From NCBI RefSeq assembly GCF_003254395.2, contig NC_037647.1, positions 5,134,752 through 5,198,751 of the forward strand: a stretch of 64,000 bases of DNA, read 5' to 3'. The notes beneath the pieces were generated by a model. The model had not been told where the DNA came from and did no database searches. It saw nothing but the letters and a program-made list of their open reading frames with translations. Positions 1 through 12,060 of this stretch are shown one piece after another (the stretch's first letter is position 1; each line of letters opens with the position of its first letter). The DNA is from Apis mellifera (taxonomy: Eukaryota; Arthropoda; Insecta; Hymenoptera; Apidae). Both the position numbers and the translations under genes were made by a program.

Positions 1-770
1 TTTAAATAGCCTTTTTCCTTATGAAATTTAAATGTTTGATATTTTATATGTAATATTTGAGGTAATTTCACTTTAATATGTAATATTTTTTATATATGTT
101 CCCTATTATTATCGCAATAACTATAATTTGAACCCTCACATTTCAACAACGCTTCCAGCAATTTACGATATTTATCGCATCGTTAGAATACTAATTTAAA
201 GAATAATATGTAACAATTTCGGAATTGTTCCTATCGCAATTGATTCCACTTTCACCCTACACTATTATATGTATTCAACGTGTTCCGACACGACGAAATA
301 AATCAGTATTACCTTACGATTGTGATAGTGTAGAAAATTCCGATTCGGAATGGTCAACGTGCCACAGCTTCTCTTTTTATGAACGCATGCTCCTAGCATC
401 TAGATATCTCATTCTGCAACATAACATAACCTAACGTAATTCACCAACGAATCTAACCAAGCGTATATAGCAAAATTTTACGAAAGTTTCTCCATACTAT
501 ACCTCGATCGATGTTCACTTTCTCACGCAGTGAACTGCATCAATAGCCTCCCCACTTTTTGTATACTTTCCATCGTGTAGCTTGAAGGACTAAACGCCGG
601 CTGCTTCGTATCATGCTTCGTATTTCACAGCGAACGAACCCCAACGTTAAATTTATTCACACTAATGTTCCTCCTTTCCTTGATAACACATTCTTGCACA
701 ATAAGACAAACACAAAACGAAATTAATGGACAAATTACTTTCTGTCAGGATAACCGTCCGTAGTGTCGAA
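1..770. other. AT-rich sequence, no gene seen
   Basis: This is AT-rich DNA with short chance reading frames only. An AACATAACCTAAC motif occurs near 419-431, similar to the CCTAAC motif seen in the 27-kb repeat. No splice-bounded exon or known family was recognised. Confidence 0.6.
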
Positions 771-774
771 ATTT

Positions 775-921
775 ATTGCGTCGCTGATCGCGCGAAAAAG
801 GACGCTCTCGTTCAATGCGCGCGCATCATGCGCGCATCGACCCCGCGCATATGCGACGCGCCGTTGCGCAGTGTTACCCCCGCGCATGTGCGTAGTGTCG
901 TTGCGTAGTGTGTCGGACAGC
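775..921 (+). promoter_or_regulatory. CpG-rich core promoter candidate with NRF-1/Ewg-like palindromes
   Basis: In this short CpG-rich patch at least four GCGCATGCGC-like sites are packed into about 77 bp: ATGCGCGCGCAT (815-826, perfect palindrome), ATGCGCGCAT (828-837), CGCATATGCG (846-855) and GCGCATGTGCG (882-892). GCGCATGCGC is the known binding motif of NRF-1, whose insect counterpart is Erect wing, and such sites usually lie within about 100 bp of transcription starts. The cluster sits just upstream of an ATG in good context and a consensus splice donor, so I infer a + strand promoter. Binding and transcription are not shown by sequence alone. Confidence 0.5.
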
Positions 922-1027
922 ATGGTGCTTCAAGAACGCGGGAAAAAAATATTAACAAATTGTTTTGTGTGGTGCAATAAATATTCATGGGTGAACAAGA
1001 GAGACAACAGATACTCTAGACCACATG
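922..1027 (+). CDS. Candidate first coding exon (35 codons plus 1 nt), unknown protein
   Basis: An ATG at 922 has A at -3 and G at +4, a strong start context. The frame reads 35 codons (it begins MVLQERGKK and contains NCFVWCNKYSW and NKRDNRYSRPH) and then meets a consensus donor: ATG|GTAAGT, with the intron GT at 1028-1029. Upstream is a dense NRF-1-like CpG cluster, as expected for a housekeeping-type promoter. The exon would end in phase 1. The next exon was not identified. Splicing straight to the 26,638 micro-exon or the 57,819 exon would run into stops in the joined frame, so it is either part of another gene or a non-coding 5' exon with a chance ATG. I do not recognise the peptide and assign no function. 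Confidence 0.33.
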
Positions 1028-1306
1028 GTAAGTCAAGTTTACGGGATGAGTCATCGCCCACTTCCTTTTTCGATAGTCGGAACACATCGGCTCGTTCTTG
1101 AACGTCGTCATCGTATCGCCGGATAATAAATAATACGTACCGTTTACGTGAAGCTGTTTACGGCGGTTGAAAGTGATATTATTCTCTTCCTCTTTTTCTT
1201 TTTTCCGTTTTCTCTTTCTTTTAAACAAGATTAATCACTCTACTCGCTTAATTAAATATCGTGTTAAACGATTCTCAAATTTATTCTATCTTCTCTACAA
1301 GAGGGC

Positions 1307-1350
1307 GGATATCACGTGACTTCCATATTAATGGCGACTAATGGCGCGAA
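1307..1350. promoter_or_regulatory. E-box palindrome with paired TAATGGCG sites
   Basis: ATCACGTGAC (1311-1320) contains the E-box CACGTG. It is followed by two copies of TAATGGCG exactly 10 bp apart (1329-1336 and 1339-1346), one helical turn. ATGGCGG-type sequences resemble YY1/Pho sites. The same pairing of a TCACGTGAC box with ATAATGGC recurs at 28,778-28,809, which makes a regulatory role more plausible. This is inferred from motifs only. Confidence 0.35.
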
Positions 1351-1644
1351 ATTATGAAAAGAATATTGCCTCCAATTCCGGAAGAAGATGTTTGAAATGA
1401 GGAGTCAACATGAAAAAAAGGTATTTAATTAAAATAATTTTATAATAATATATAGTTTTACTATGTTTTATAAAATATCAAAGAATTAAATAACTTATTT
1501 TTCTGGATTTATGAAAAATAATAATTGTATTTTTATTTAATTCAAAAATTATGAGTTACAAAAGTTTTAATGTTTTAAAGTTAGAATTAAAATAATTTAA
1601 ATTAGATATTTTATTTTAATTAGAATATTTTTTATAATTAATTA

Positions 1645-1655
1645 ATATATATATA

Positions 1656-1718
<63 letters not shown>
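1645..1718. repeat. AT/GT microsatellite
   Basis: A dinucleotide run, mainly (AT)n with a short (GT)n block near 1656-1665. It is likely polymorphic in length. Confidence 0.95.
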
Positions 1719-1719
<1 letters not shown>

Positions 1720-4580
1720 TAGGTAATTGATAATTAAAATTTTATTATATTATTATATTGATTGACTTTAAGAAGACATTTTATAGAAATTATCAATTTT
1801 AGTGTGATTTGATATAAAACTATGCTTACTTTTATAATTACAATTTAATTTCTATATCCTTTTTTCTTTCTATTTCTTTTTAAATCATACATTTGTGTGT
1901 CTTACCATACATAAATCAGTCTAAAATCGTAATTCGAAGCGTGAAGACTTTAGTTGCAATGCTCGTCACGCTTTCTTATTTATTGTTAAATATTTTTTGT
2001 GTTTTTTGATTTATTCTTGAAAGATTCATTAGAAATAATAAATCTGTAATATATCATCAGTGTTAATTTTATGTTGCTTTGCACCTCTGAACATTTTAAT
2101 CAGAGATAAAATCTTTTAAGATTTCACTAGAAGACACATTATTATTACTATTCTTTTTCCACAATGAATATTCCTTTTCAACTTTATATAGAATTAAATA
2201 CAAAACTATTCTAACATCTAACAATCTATAATTTAGAAAATAAGAAAGATGATATACAATGCTTAACAATTAAATCTTAACATTTGAAAATTTTCAATAT
2301 TTTTCACAAACGAAGATAGTTTCTTTTCATATAATAATTTTTTTCAAACTTTAATAAAACTTTAATGGAAACCTTGTGAGACGGAAATCGACTTATTCAT
2401 GCGAGCAACGTTTCTCTTCTATTCCCAGATAGATTCATATCGTGAAATGCTTGTTCGATTCCGATCTCACAAGATTCTGATTCATCTGATTCATCCTCGA
2501 ACAACGCGAATAATCATCGTTAGATGTTCATACTTTTATAACAAGAGATTAAGGGTAATTTCAAACGTCCGCAATCATCCGAGACGCGGATGTTGGTCGA
2601 GGAAATGAATCCATATGTGACTCACGAGTATAACTGTAAATTATATGTTCTCGTTTTTTTCTTTTTTTTTTTTTTTTTATTAATCTTTCTTTTTCTTTTG
2701 ACAATCTTTTTCAAAAATCTATCTTTTCTTCAATCTTGAACTTGGCGTTCTATGCATATGAAACTTTCACGTCGTTAGTCCATATTTTTATTTTTCGTGA
2801 GTGAAACGCGTATCGTTACAGTTCACAAATGGATTTTTAACACGTTGTACGCGATGAATCGTTAAAATCAAGCTCTAATTAATTTCTTGATCGAATATTT
2901 CCGCGACACTGCGTGTTTCTTTCTACACTGTCATTAGCAACTTTAAAAAATATACATACATAGATAAAAAATAGGATTAATTTATAACAAATAATCGAGA
3001 TAAATGTTTTGATATCGACTAAATAATTACATGAATATTTCGTAAAAAATTCTATGCAAATTTTTTTCTTTTTTTAGAATAGCGAATAGAAATTATTCCG
3101 GAAAACTTTTAGGAAAAATACATTGTTTCTTTAATTGTCTTTTTTAAATTATTAATGCAAATCTGTCGGTTTTCTCGTATAAGAAATTTAAAAAAAAAGA
3201 AATCTTAGCAGACCATTTACAATTCTTGCAATTTACAAATAATCTGTTACTGAAACAGGTTACAAAAATTGTCACGTATTCCATTTATTTCTTAACAACG
3301 GAAAAACCCAATAAATAAACGTATCATATCTGTCAAACAAGCGATACCTTATTAAAAAAAGCGTCAATTTTTCTCGAATTTACAATTTCGATATTCGCAT
3401 TTCTCACTTCGTTCTCAATTTATTTATTTATTTATTTTTCGTCCTTACATGATTAATTAAAGTGATGGTAAAAACAAAAAGTTGAAACGGAAGGGAGGGG
3501 GGGAGATGGAAAATTAAAATGCAAATGAACGAGCGTGAGTGTATCGGTGGCTGTGAATTTATGAATAAATTTTACCACGTCACAGACCGGATTTAACTTC
3601 ATTCGATCTAGTTTAATCATGCGACTTAATGAAGAATCCAGGGATCGACGAATCTGGATCCTTAACAGAGCAGGGAGGAGGGTGAGGGGAGAATATATTT
3701 ATTTCACGATAGATTCATAATTTTTGCGTTCTAAAATACGATTCGAATGAATCAAAATAAAAACTTTTCCTTTCCTTTATCTCGTTTCGTCTTCTCCTCC
3801 TCCGTGGAATATTGTTGCGAGCAACTTGTAGAATGTCAAGGACTGCTTCTATGAAGAGGTAGAAAGAAAAGATAGTCTGTCTCTATTGATTTATTATTGA
3901 ATTGTTGTTAATTCAATAAGCGCGTTAATATTATTTCAGTATTAGAAAGCTTGACAGATTCGAAGATACACTCGTTTCACTCGTATTGGATAGGCAACGC
4001 GTTCAAAAGCATATCCTCTTTTTCAGAATTAGAAAAATCTTCCTCTCTCTAATTCCAATCTTGTCTTGTCAAATTGGAACAAAAATTGTAACAACAATTT
4101 ATAAATATTTACAATTAATATTGGTAAGATAAAAATCCTATGGAATTTAATCATGGTATGATAAATATTCGTTTAAATTCAGAGTCGTTTAGAAATATTT
4201 TTCGTTTGTTCGTTATCGTCTAATAAATATAGGATAGCTATCACGAAGGATAGATGAGATATGCGTGAAATGGACAGATCGGTTAATTAATTAAAATCAT
4301 GTTCGAACGATCATTAACCTATCGTGATCAGTGATCATTTATCAAGGACACCATAACAATAAATACCATAGCATAATACCATAACCATAAATTAAAATCT
4401 TAATAATTTTATAAATCGATATAAAATCAGAAATACCGATTTGATCGCTTCGTCTGCCGTTTCTTCCTTTTTTTTTTTTTTTTCTTTTTCATTCCGAGTG
4501 CAAACAAGATGACCCGGTGATATCGGAGAAATTATTAACGGGAATTTATGTATCCTGTCATGGGTCAACGGATGACGAAG
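1720..4580. other. AT-rich intron or intergenic stretch, no gene seen
   Basis: I saw no reading frame with protein-like composition, no tRNA and no recognisable element. A poly-T rich patch lies at about 2,648-2,700 and a TTTATTTATTTATT run near 3,419-3,438. A short (GA)n run follows at 4,583-4,602. Small reading frames such as the one at 2,399-2,608 look like chance. Confidence 0.6.
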
Positions 4581-4582
4581 AA

Positions 4583-4602
4583 GAGAGAGAGAGAGAGAGA
4601 GA
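4583..4602. repeat. (GA)n microsatellite
   Basis: An uninterrupted GA run of about ten units, next to a GAAGAA start. Confidence 0.9.
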
Positions 4603-4851
4603 CCGTGCAAGCCAAACACGTGCGAGAGTTATATCGGCTATGAATATAAAGTATCCGTAAAGAAAATGATCTCCTTTTCTGATAAGACCTGTTCTATTTT
4701 AATTACGTACATTTAATAAATAAAATTCGATCGAATGTCGATAATTCAAATCATGAATTTTATACAAAGATTTCGTTTCAATCTGGCTCGTCGATAATTC
4801 AAATAATAATCGAGTTATATAAAGATATTTTGAATTAAACAAATTCAATGT

Positions 4852-5290
4852 TTAAAGATTGGGGACAAGGATTAATATTTTTTTAATTATAGACTCCCAG
4901 TAATTAAACATCCATCTCTCCATTTATATTCTCATCACAATACTAATATTCAATACTCATATTCAAAAAATCAAATATCCATTATGTTTTCAAAATTATC
5001 TTATAAATTCTCCCTTCTTCAATTCTCCAAGGAACGATGTAGAGTATTATATCATTTTGAAATTAAAAATTGGGGACAAGGATTAATATCTCTCACATGA
5101 ACTCTCAGTATTGGAAAGAAAAATATTTCAAATATCTTTTGTTTCCTTCCATTCATATTCCCATCAAATTCTTAATGATATTAAAGAAACTCGAGGAATG
5201 AAATCCAAATTCAAAATTATTAATATATTAATATTCAAAAATCGAGAGAATCACCAAAGCATCCACTATTAATTTTTAAGATCACCCTAT
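4852..5290. repeat. Diverged tandem duplication, about 211-bp period
   Basis: The phrase GGGGACAAGGATTAATAT occurs at 4861 and again at 5072. It is followed in both places by similar text (GACTCCCAGTA versus GAACTCTCAGTA, then related TTCATATTC/TTTATATTC segments). The shared order of several blocks points to an old tandem duplication rather than a single chance match. Confidence 0.6.
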
Positions 5291-5339
5291 ATATATATGT
5301 ACTTCCTCTGCAAGGTATCGAAGGAACGATGTTCCTTGC

Positions 5340-5362
5340 TTTTTTTTTTTTTTTTTTTTTTT
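5340..5362. repeat. Poly-T tract followed by a 3' splice-site-like sequence
   Basis: A T run of about 23 leads into CTTTTAACTTCGTTTCAG, with AG at 5379-5380. This has the form of a strong branch and polypyrimidine acceptor on the + strand. The sequence after it (5,381-5,770) is clearly richer in C and G than its surroundings but has no long open frame. A second acceptor-like TTCCTTTCAG ends at 5,770. A non-coding exon is possible but not established. Confidence 0.4.
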
Positions 5363-5380
5363 CTTTTAACTTCGTTTCAG

Positions 5381-5775
5381 TGCTCGCTCGTCACCATTAT
5401 TCTCGCGACCCTGCCCTTGAAACGGGTTTGCAGCCCATGGTTTCATTTCAGCAACGGCCACCGCCTTTGATTGAGTAACACCGCTTAGCGGTACCGACTA
5501 TCCTTCGCCGCGTGTGCTCGCGCGTTTCGATTTTCACTCGTTCTAAAAATAATCCCCCGCCTCCGGTGTCAGAACTCGAAACGTTCGGCTCGCTCTCGAT
5601 CGGCGAAACGATCGACAGACCTCTCCGCTTACTTTCTATTCGGATTTATCTCGAATCGCTTGACAGTTGGAGGCTGAGCGTGAAACTTCCTCGACGATTC
5701 TCGCCAGTGGATGGAAACGTGTGGTGTGATGCAAAGGCGCAATCTCTCTCTCTTTTGTTCTTCCTTTCAGATTGA
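5381..5775. other. GC-rich patch, possible non-coding exon or enhancer
   Basis: This stretch is CpG-rich relative to its flanks and contains CCGCTTAGCGGTACCG and CGCCGCGTGTGCTCGCGCG. The frame at 5,512-5,775 does not look like a known protein. The composition and the flanking acceptor-like sites are the only evidence for function. Confidence 0.35.
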
Positions 5776-5937
5776 ATTTCATATAGCCAGGAGATAGGTA
5801 ATTTCACAGTCGTTAAGAGAACTTGCTCCGCTTTTTTTTTTCCAAGGAATAATTATTCGAGGAAGATAGGATTGTTGGGTATAATTGTTGTGGATATGGA
5901 AATTCTTTCGTATTCGATTGAATAAATTATTATACAT

Positions 5938-6122
5938 GTTATAAGAATTTTTCATTCTTCGTATTTTCTTGAGATTCTATCCGTTCGATTTTCGTAGAAA
6001 TTATTGGAGAATAATTTATCAAATCAAAATCTTCGAATTCCATCTTCCAATTCGAATATCTGTCAAATAATCTCGAATCAAATTATCGTAATTTTATTAG
6101 CCCAAAAATGAGCTTCTTTTTT
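5938..6122. repeat. Left copy of a direct duplication flanking the 6.2-6.6 kb island
   Basis: It shares ordered blocks with 6,936-7,205: TAAGAATTTTTCATTCTTC, TATTTTCTTGAGATTC, TAGAAATTATTGGAGAAT, CCAATTCGAATATC, AATCTCGAATCAAATTATC, and TTTTATTAGCC followed by AAAAATGAG. The right copy carries extra AT-rich insertions. The copies are about 1 kb apart and in the same orientation. Confidence 0.75.
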
Positions 6123-6159
6123 CATTCGAATACATTTGAGACAAAAAACTGTGTATCGT

Positions 6160-6620
6160 AGAGGCGAGCGTATCTTATTGAGGCTGGCTTATCGCTTACA
6201 CATTTTCTACGTGTAAGCTCGATGTAAATCGGATCTTACCGGTGGGTGTACATCGGTCCACATGGAACCTGACGATATTACCGGGTGTCCAGCCGGGAGT
6301 GACAAGGACGTCTGGCTCACCACCATGCTAGATTTATGGGATCAATCGGATCTGGTTGTATCTCTGGTGTAGATCGACATCCAGATTCGACGTAGGTATA
6401 TATATATATCGTACGATTATGAGCAAAAGGATACGTATATACGTGGGCAGAGCTATACGTATGTTAGAGGCTCGCTCAAAGGTGTGAGTATGCGGTGTGT
6501 TTTACATAGCTGGCTCCATATATGCCACGGGAACACGGAACTCTTACATCACCTTCGATACCATTGCTCGCAATTATCGATATAACGTGCCACGCAGGCT
6601 GAGCAACTTTGTTAATTTCT
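6160..6620. promoter_or_regulatory. Composition island without ORF; carries a hairpin
   Basis: About 450 bp of mixed-composition sequence stands out from AT-rich flanks and has no reading frame of note. It is bracketed by the duplicated blocks at 5,938 and 6,936. Near its left side GCTTACAC (6194-6201) and GTGTAAGC (6211-6218) form a perfect 8-bp stem with a 9-nt loop, extendable by ATCG/CGAT across a bulge. It may be an enhancer, a non-coding exon or a small structured RNA. I cannot decide between these. Confidence 0.35.
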
Positions 6621-6935
6621 CGACGATCATGTTGGATTGATTAAAAATTATGTATGGGAGGGAAACTTCTTTTTATAATATTATCCTTTGTAATTACAAT
6701 TGAATATTGTTAATTGTAGGAGTATGGATGTTGCTCTCTGAAAAAGATTTAATTGGTAATTAAAAATATAAAAATAAGAAAGCTATGTGTATATCAGTGA
6801 GGTGGTATTTTTAAAGGGTATATCAAAATTAAATCTTCTTTATTTTTGGCTTGGTGTGAATCTCTTATCCGCATTTAGATCGGCATATATCGGTAATAGA
6901 AATAATTAATAAACATCTATATCTTCTATGTATCG

Positions 6936-7205
6936 TAAGAATTTTTCATTCTTCATATTTTCTTGAGATTCAATTTTCATAGAAATTATTGGAGAATTAT
7001 TTATCAAATCAAAATTGTTCGAAGCAATCTTAATCTCTTCCAAATACTTCATCTTCGAATTCCCAATTCGAATATCCAGAAAGTCAAAGAATCTCGAATC
7101 AAATTATCTGTATTTATATAATTTTAATATAAATTAATATTATATAATAATTTATTTTATATATTAATTTTATTAGCCGAAAAATGAGTTTCTTCTTTTA
7201 TTTCT
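6936..7205. repeat. Right copy of the direct duplication flanking the 6.2-6.6 kb island
   Basis: This is the partner of 5,938-6,122, with the same blocks in the same order but separated by AT-rich insertions (about 7,115-7,165). It ends in TTTTATTAGCCGAAAAATGAG. Confidence 0.75.
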
Positions 7206-7209
7206 ACTT

Positions 7210-8720
7210 CTTAACTCAATTTTTACGTGTTCGTTTTCGATCTTTCTTTCTTCAATATGCAACTTTATACACGATATAATTATTCACAATCGATTCCATT
7301 CCAAAAGTCTCGTAATTCTCACGCTGGCATTCGATGAAAACGGCTTAATCGGTTAAACGGATAATCGAGTCCCATTTCAGAAGTTGCACCTGTTCCGATA
7401 ACACGTCGGCCGGTTAACAGCTCACCAGTGCGTACACTTTCATACCTTTCACGGTTTGACGTTGACGCGTAATTAGCTCGCCGCTAAATTATCACCGGTT
7501 ATTGTATTTGATTTGGTAAATTGGCTTTCGGTTCGATAAAAGGTCGGCCCTTGCATCTCGAAATTTATATAACGCGGCAGAGGCGTTTCCTCCACAGAAC
7601 CGATTTTATTCTTTAATTAAGTCAATGTCCATGGGGAGGAGAGAAGGATCACAGAGAGTTAGATAATTACGTTAATTCATATTCGATGTTTGATTCGAGA
7701 TTGAAGTAATGAAATTGCGCGAAGATTTCAATCAAAGAGATTGGAATATGGAAAAAACGATTTGGAAAAATATTTAGATGTTTAAAATTTGTAAGAATTA
7801 TTTTCACGTTAGTATACACGAAGAAAAAGGCGTGTTGTTGTTTCTCTGATAACGAATAATGGATATCTATTAATTAATAAGGGATTGATTAGCTTAGATT
7901 TAAGACATATTTAGATTTATATTGGCCAATTTATATCATTGAATTATAGCTGAGGTGAGAAGCTGAGAATAAAAATGTCTGATAATAAATACGTATTATA
8001 ATGCAATATAAGATTTATCTTATTTAATTATAGGTTAATTTGATAAAAAATTCGCTACTCCATAGAAACTAAATGTATAATTACAATCTTATTATATCTT
8101 ATATTAGATATATTATCAGTCTCATTATGTGCAATTAAGTGAATTTTGTTTCCTTCATGATACTGGTACATTTCAAAATTTTATTCAATCATTATCGATT
8201 TATTGATTGTATTTATTTAAATAAATCACTGAATCTGATTAAAGTTAAATGGTTACATTATCACATTTCTTCGAGAAGAAAAGAAAGGGAAAAAAGGCGA
8301 AAAACAATGATCAAATTCATTCAAGAGAAAATCGTGAGCAATCGTTAAATTTCGAATGTTTCCCCTGTTCAATTTCAACCACTGAGCCGGTTCTACGCGT
8401 GAAAAATTCTCAATAGAATTCGAGACTTTTCGCAGAGCCTTTGCTCGAACGAAACACTATCGAGGCGTGGTTCGAACATGTCGAACGTGGGTAATAGTAC
8501 ATCTGCTTTTAACTCGAGGACGGCAAACACAAGATTATTATACGTGGAAAAAGAAGAAGAAGAAGAAGAAAAAAAAGACAGCATCTAACGCATTAAACGT
8601 TGCCTCGTTAACCACGGGTTAATACTTAATTTCCTCTCCATAAAATATAAAATTTCAATTTTTCTTCTAATTCCTTGCCACGGTCTATACCGGTGCGTCC
8701 ATCTTTCCACGTGATACACA
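7210..8720. other. Intron or intergenic sequence, no gene seen
   Basis: A moderately CpG-rich segment at about 7,320-7,560 (GTCGGCCGGTTAACAG, GCGGCAGAGGCG) is followed by AT-rich DNA and a short (GAA)n run at about 8,552-8,571. The small frames at 8,139, 8,393 and 8,626 lack protein-like features. Confidence 0.55.
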
Positions 8721-8721
8721 C

Positions 8722-8925
8722 GTTTACGTAATCACTATAATTTAAAGAGTTTCCAAAGCTCCCCGTTGCCGCGCAATTATCCAAAGAAGAAATCGTTAAC
8801 GAACGCGAACACGATACCATCAATTTACGAACGCTTCTATAATGTTTTAAGCTTCTTGGTTTCTCTGGCGAAAGAAACGCTTTCCAGACACAGTTTTGCG
8901 ATCCTTAATTGCACACCTGCTTTTG
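8722..8925. repeat. Copy 1 of a diverged 2-kb-spaced duplication
   Basis: It matches 10,752-11,085 through ordered blocks: TTTACGTAAT followed by GCTATAATT/ACTATAATT, ATCGTTAACGAA versus ATCGTTAAACGAA, CCATCAAT, and GAAAGAAACGCTTTC then ACACAGTTTTGC. The last block is the best preserved. Confidence 0.65.
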
Positions 8926-8929
8926 AACC

Positions 8930-10745
8930 CGAGACAGAGTGTACAACGGTAGGGTAAAATGGCACTTGCCAACCCCTTTACCCATAGAATGAACGAACGA
9001 ATGAATGAATTTGTTAAAAATTAGAAATAGAAACGATTATTTTCACTTTAAAATTTAAGCTTTTGTTTGCATAGGATATAATTATTTTTCTTATTTATAA
9101 TTTTGTTTGTTTCTTTTTTATTTTATTGTAAAATGGAACAACATTTTATAATATGGATGTTTAAAAATATTTTGCTTTGGTTTGTTTGTGAAGGATGTTG
9201 ATGAAGGGGATGAATTTGTAATAATAGAAAGAATAAATAGAAAAGTTTAGCAGAAAATCAATTAAAATTTTTAAAAATTAGAAATGACAGATAGAATAGG
9301 ATTTTATATTTTTTGATAAAATTTAAATCCTTAAGAAATAAAAAATATTCTGGTAATCGTTTTTCAAAACATAGAAAATACTATCAAATTATTTAAAAAC
9401 ATTTAAGTTGTTGTTGAATATTTATTAAATAGATGGTTTAATATTCAGGCTGATTCATAAATGAGAAAAGCAAAAAAAGCATATAAACATAAAAAACATA
9501 AAAAGAAAAAGAATATCGGATTTTGCAGAGATTATTATTTATTAAATCGAATTCCTTAAATGATGATAGTAGATGTTAAAATTTTATATAGATATAGTAT
9601 TGCACTTTCTTCGCATCTTTGCATGATTCTTAAAAAACTTAGAAAATTCCTTTGTAGCTACGCGTTGTTGCAGCATGTAATTAATTTGTGATCGAGTCAT
9701 TAAGCAAACATGCATTATCTAGATTTTGAATAATTTAGAATAATGTAGAAATCTTGGAAATTTTTTTAGGTGAAACTTTTTAGTTTGAACCTTTCGAATT
9801 AAGATGAAATTAGAAGTTCGTGTGTACGTATGTATCGAATAATAAAATTAAGCTACAGTTATGATACAGTGATTAAACACGTGAATATTAAATATCTTTA
9901 CGTCTATTATTAAATCTGCAATTCTTTGTGGGAAAATAATTTAAATATCTAAAATTATAATTATGAATAATAATACAAGGGAAACAATTTGTATTTTTTG
10001 ATAAGCAAGAATTATTTATTTATAAGTGAATGAAAATTAGTTTCATACGTTTTCCATTATCAAAATTGTAGCATTAAAAATATTAATAATAATAATTTAA
10101 TATTGTATCCTGTAGAATTATTTAAATATTATTATAGACAATGACTAATATCTTCATCTTTAAAATTTTAAACAAAATAAAATTAAATTACATAAAATGC
10201 AACATGAAATATTTTCAATAATTTCTATAATGAATACAAATGAGATAAGATAAACAGCAAGATTACAACATCAGTGCATCAATTTCATGATTGCATTAAT
10301 TTCAAAATTTTTTTCGTTCCTTCCTCTTTGAAATTTTTTTTCTTTTTTTTTTTTACATATTTCATTCCAGATTTTAGACTAATTTTTGTATGACAAATGA
10401 TCTCTGCACGCGTGCAACGATAAATCATCTTACGTATTGAGTTTTAAGAAAGTCTGGAATTTTGAGTTAAATTTCGAATCAACTACAAATCACTGCCCAT
10501 TACCATTGCAATTTATATGCTTGGTACGAAGCCAAGTTGAACTGGAAAGCAACGTCAGCGTGTAACAAATGAAAAAGAAGACGTAACGCGTTAAATATGA
10601 ATGTTAAATATACCATAAAATACTTGTTATCTTTAAGCATAATCTGTGCTGTTTTATGTATAAAACGATCCTGCAACGATTCGCGAATTTCAACATGAAA
10701 TTTTAATCCCTGTTAAAATTCAAGAGGCTGGCTCTCTATTTAACG
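8930..10745. other. Strongly AT-rich stretch, no gene seen
   Basis: The sequence is A- and T-rich with no sizeable open frame on either strand and no recognised element. It is the emptiest stretch of the window. Confidence 0.65.
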
Positions 10746-10751
10746 AAAATT

Positions 10752-11085
10752 TATACGTATTTACGTAATTGCTATAATTCCAGGATTCTTTTTTTACAAT
10801 TACAATAATTAGGCACTAACTTGATCTTCTGCACGAAATTCTTATTCAATGATATCTTCGTGACATTTTTAAATATACACGTTTCCCCGTTTAAATATTA
10901 CGAATTATTTTTAAATTCCTATATTTTTCTTCCATTAATTGTTATTAAAAAAGGAAAGATCGTTAAACGAATGAATCCTCTCGATAATTCATATTAAAAA
11001 CAACGCCATCAATATTACAGTTTCCTCGGTGAAAGAAATGCTTTCGAAACACAGTTTTGCTGGTCGAACTGTTTAATTGTATAGT
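10752..11085. repeat. Copy 2 of the diverged 2-kb-spaced duplication
   Basis: This is the partner of 8,722-8,925. GAAAGAAATGCTTTCG and ACACAGTTTTGC (near 11,033-11,063) match the same block of copy 1 with few differences, in the same orientation. Confidence 0.65.
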
Positions 11086-11089
11086 TGGG

Positions 11090-12060
11090 TTTAACGAGTT
11101 TCGATAACATCGTGACCAGGGGGGAAAAAAAGCAAGCAAAATTATACACGTACGAATATTAAATCTGTCATGGAACAGCGCGTGAGCGCTATCGCATTTT
11201 ACGCTGTCTTTCTAATTACTGGAAATGTTGACATGGATAAAATTGTAGTTTCTTCAGTGAAGTTAGTAGTTTTTTTTGTAATATTAATTCTTTATTCTAC
11301 GTCTAAATGAAATAATAAATTTTTAGATGGATAAATAGATAGATTCGAGATTCAATGTTTAGTTTATTAGTCAATGATGGAAGGATACAATTCGGGATAA
11401 TTTTTAGAAAAATTAATTAAATTGAATCGATAAATATAATTTTCTTGGATATAAAAATCTTTCATACTGTGTTATTTCACCCGATAGAAATCTATATAAT
11501 AATTTTAGTATTATTAAAAATATTATTCAAGAATAATGGAGATAAAAATTACATCAGATTAAAAATTCACACAAAAACTTATACATACGACCGGTTTTGT
11601 ACAAACAGAATAATAGAAGACTAAAAATATACTAATCAATTGACCTCAGATGCGATTCAAGAGATATTTCTTCATTCCTCATCCTGTTATTACAAGGATA
11701 TTTTAGCAATTAAATTCTATGACATCACGCGTTACTATATAAATATACATAATTCTGACAGTTAATTTGTTCGATAAAAAAAGAAAAGATAGGAAAAACT
11801 AAAAAAAATTAGTCAGTTCGAAAGAAAATTTGAAAAGAAATAAAAAAATACCACAAAATAGAAAACCAAATATCAAAACAATTTTTCAAATAACACCTTA
11901 ATGCCCAAAAATCATCGATTTAATATAAAATAAAATAATAAAACGAATTGAAATTAAAATTCCCCTTCGAGAAAATTTATCTTAATAATTCCATCCTCCT
12001 TTCAACGCAAAGAAACAATGAAACGCCGTACATCGTTTATTCTTAACGCTCGATGAAAGC
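11090..12060. other. AT-rich stretch, no gene seen
   Basis: No open frame of note. The sequence is mostly A-rich on the + strand between about 11,750 and 11,960. Confidence 0.6.

Noticed and set aside
6194..6218. Hairpin as a microRNA precursor
   Set aside because: The stem is only 8 to 12 bp, too short for a precursor, and no known mature miRNA sequence was recognised.
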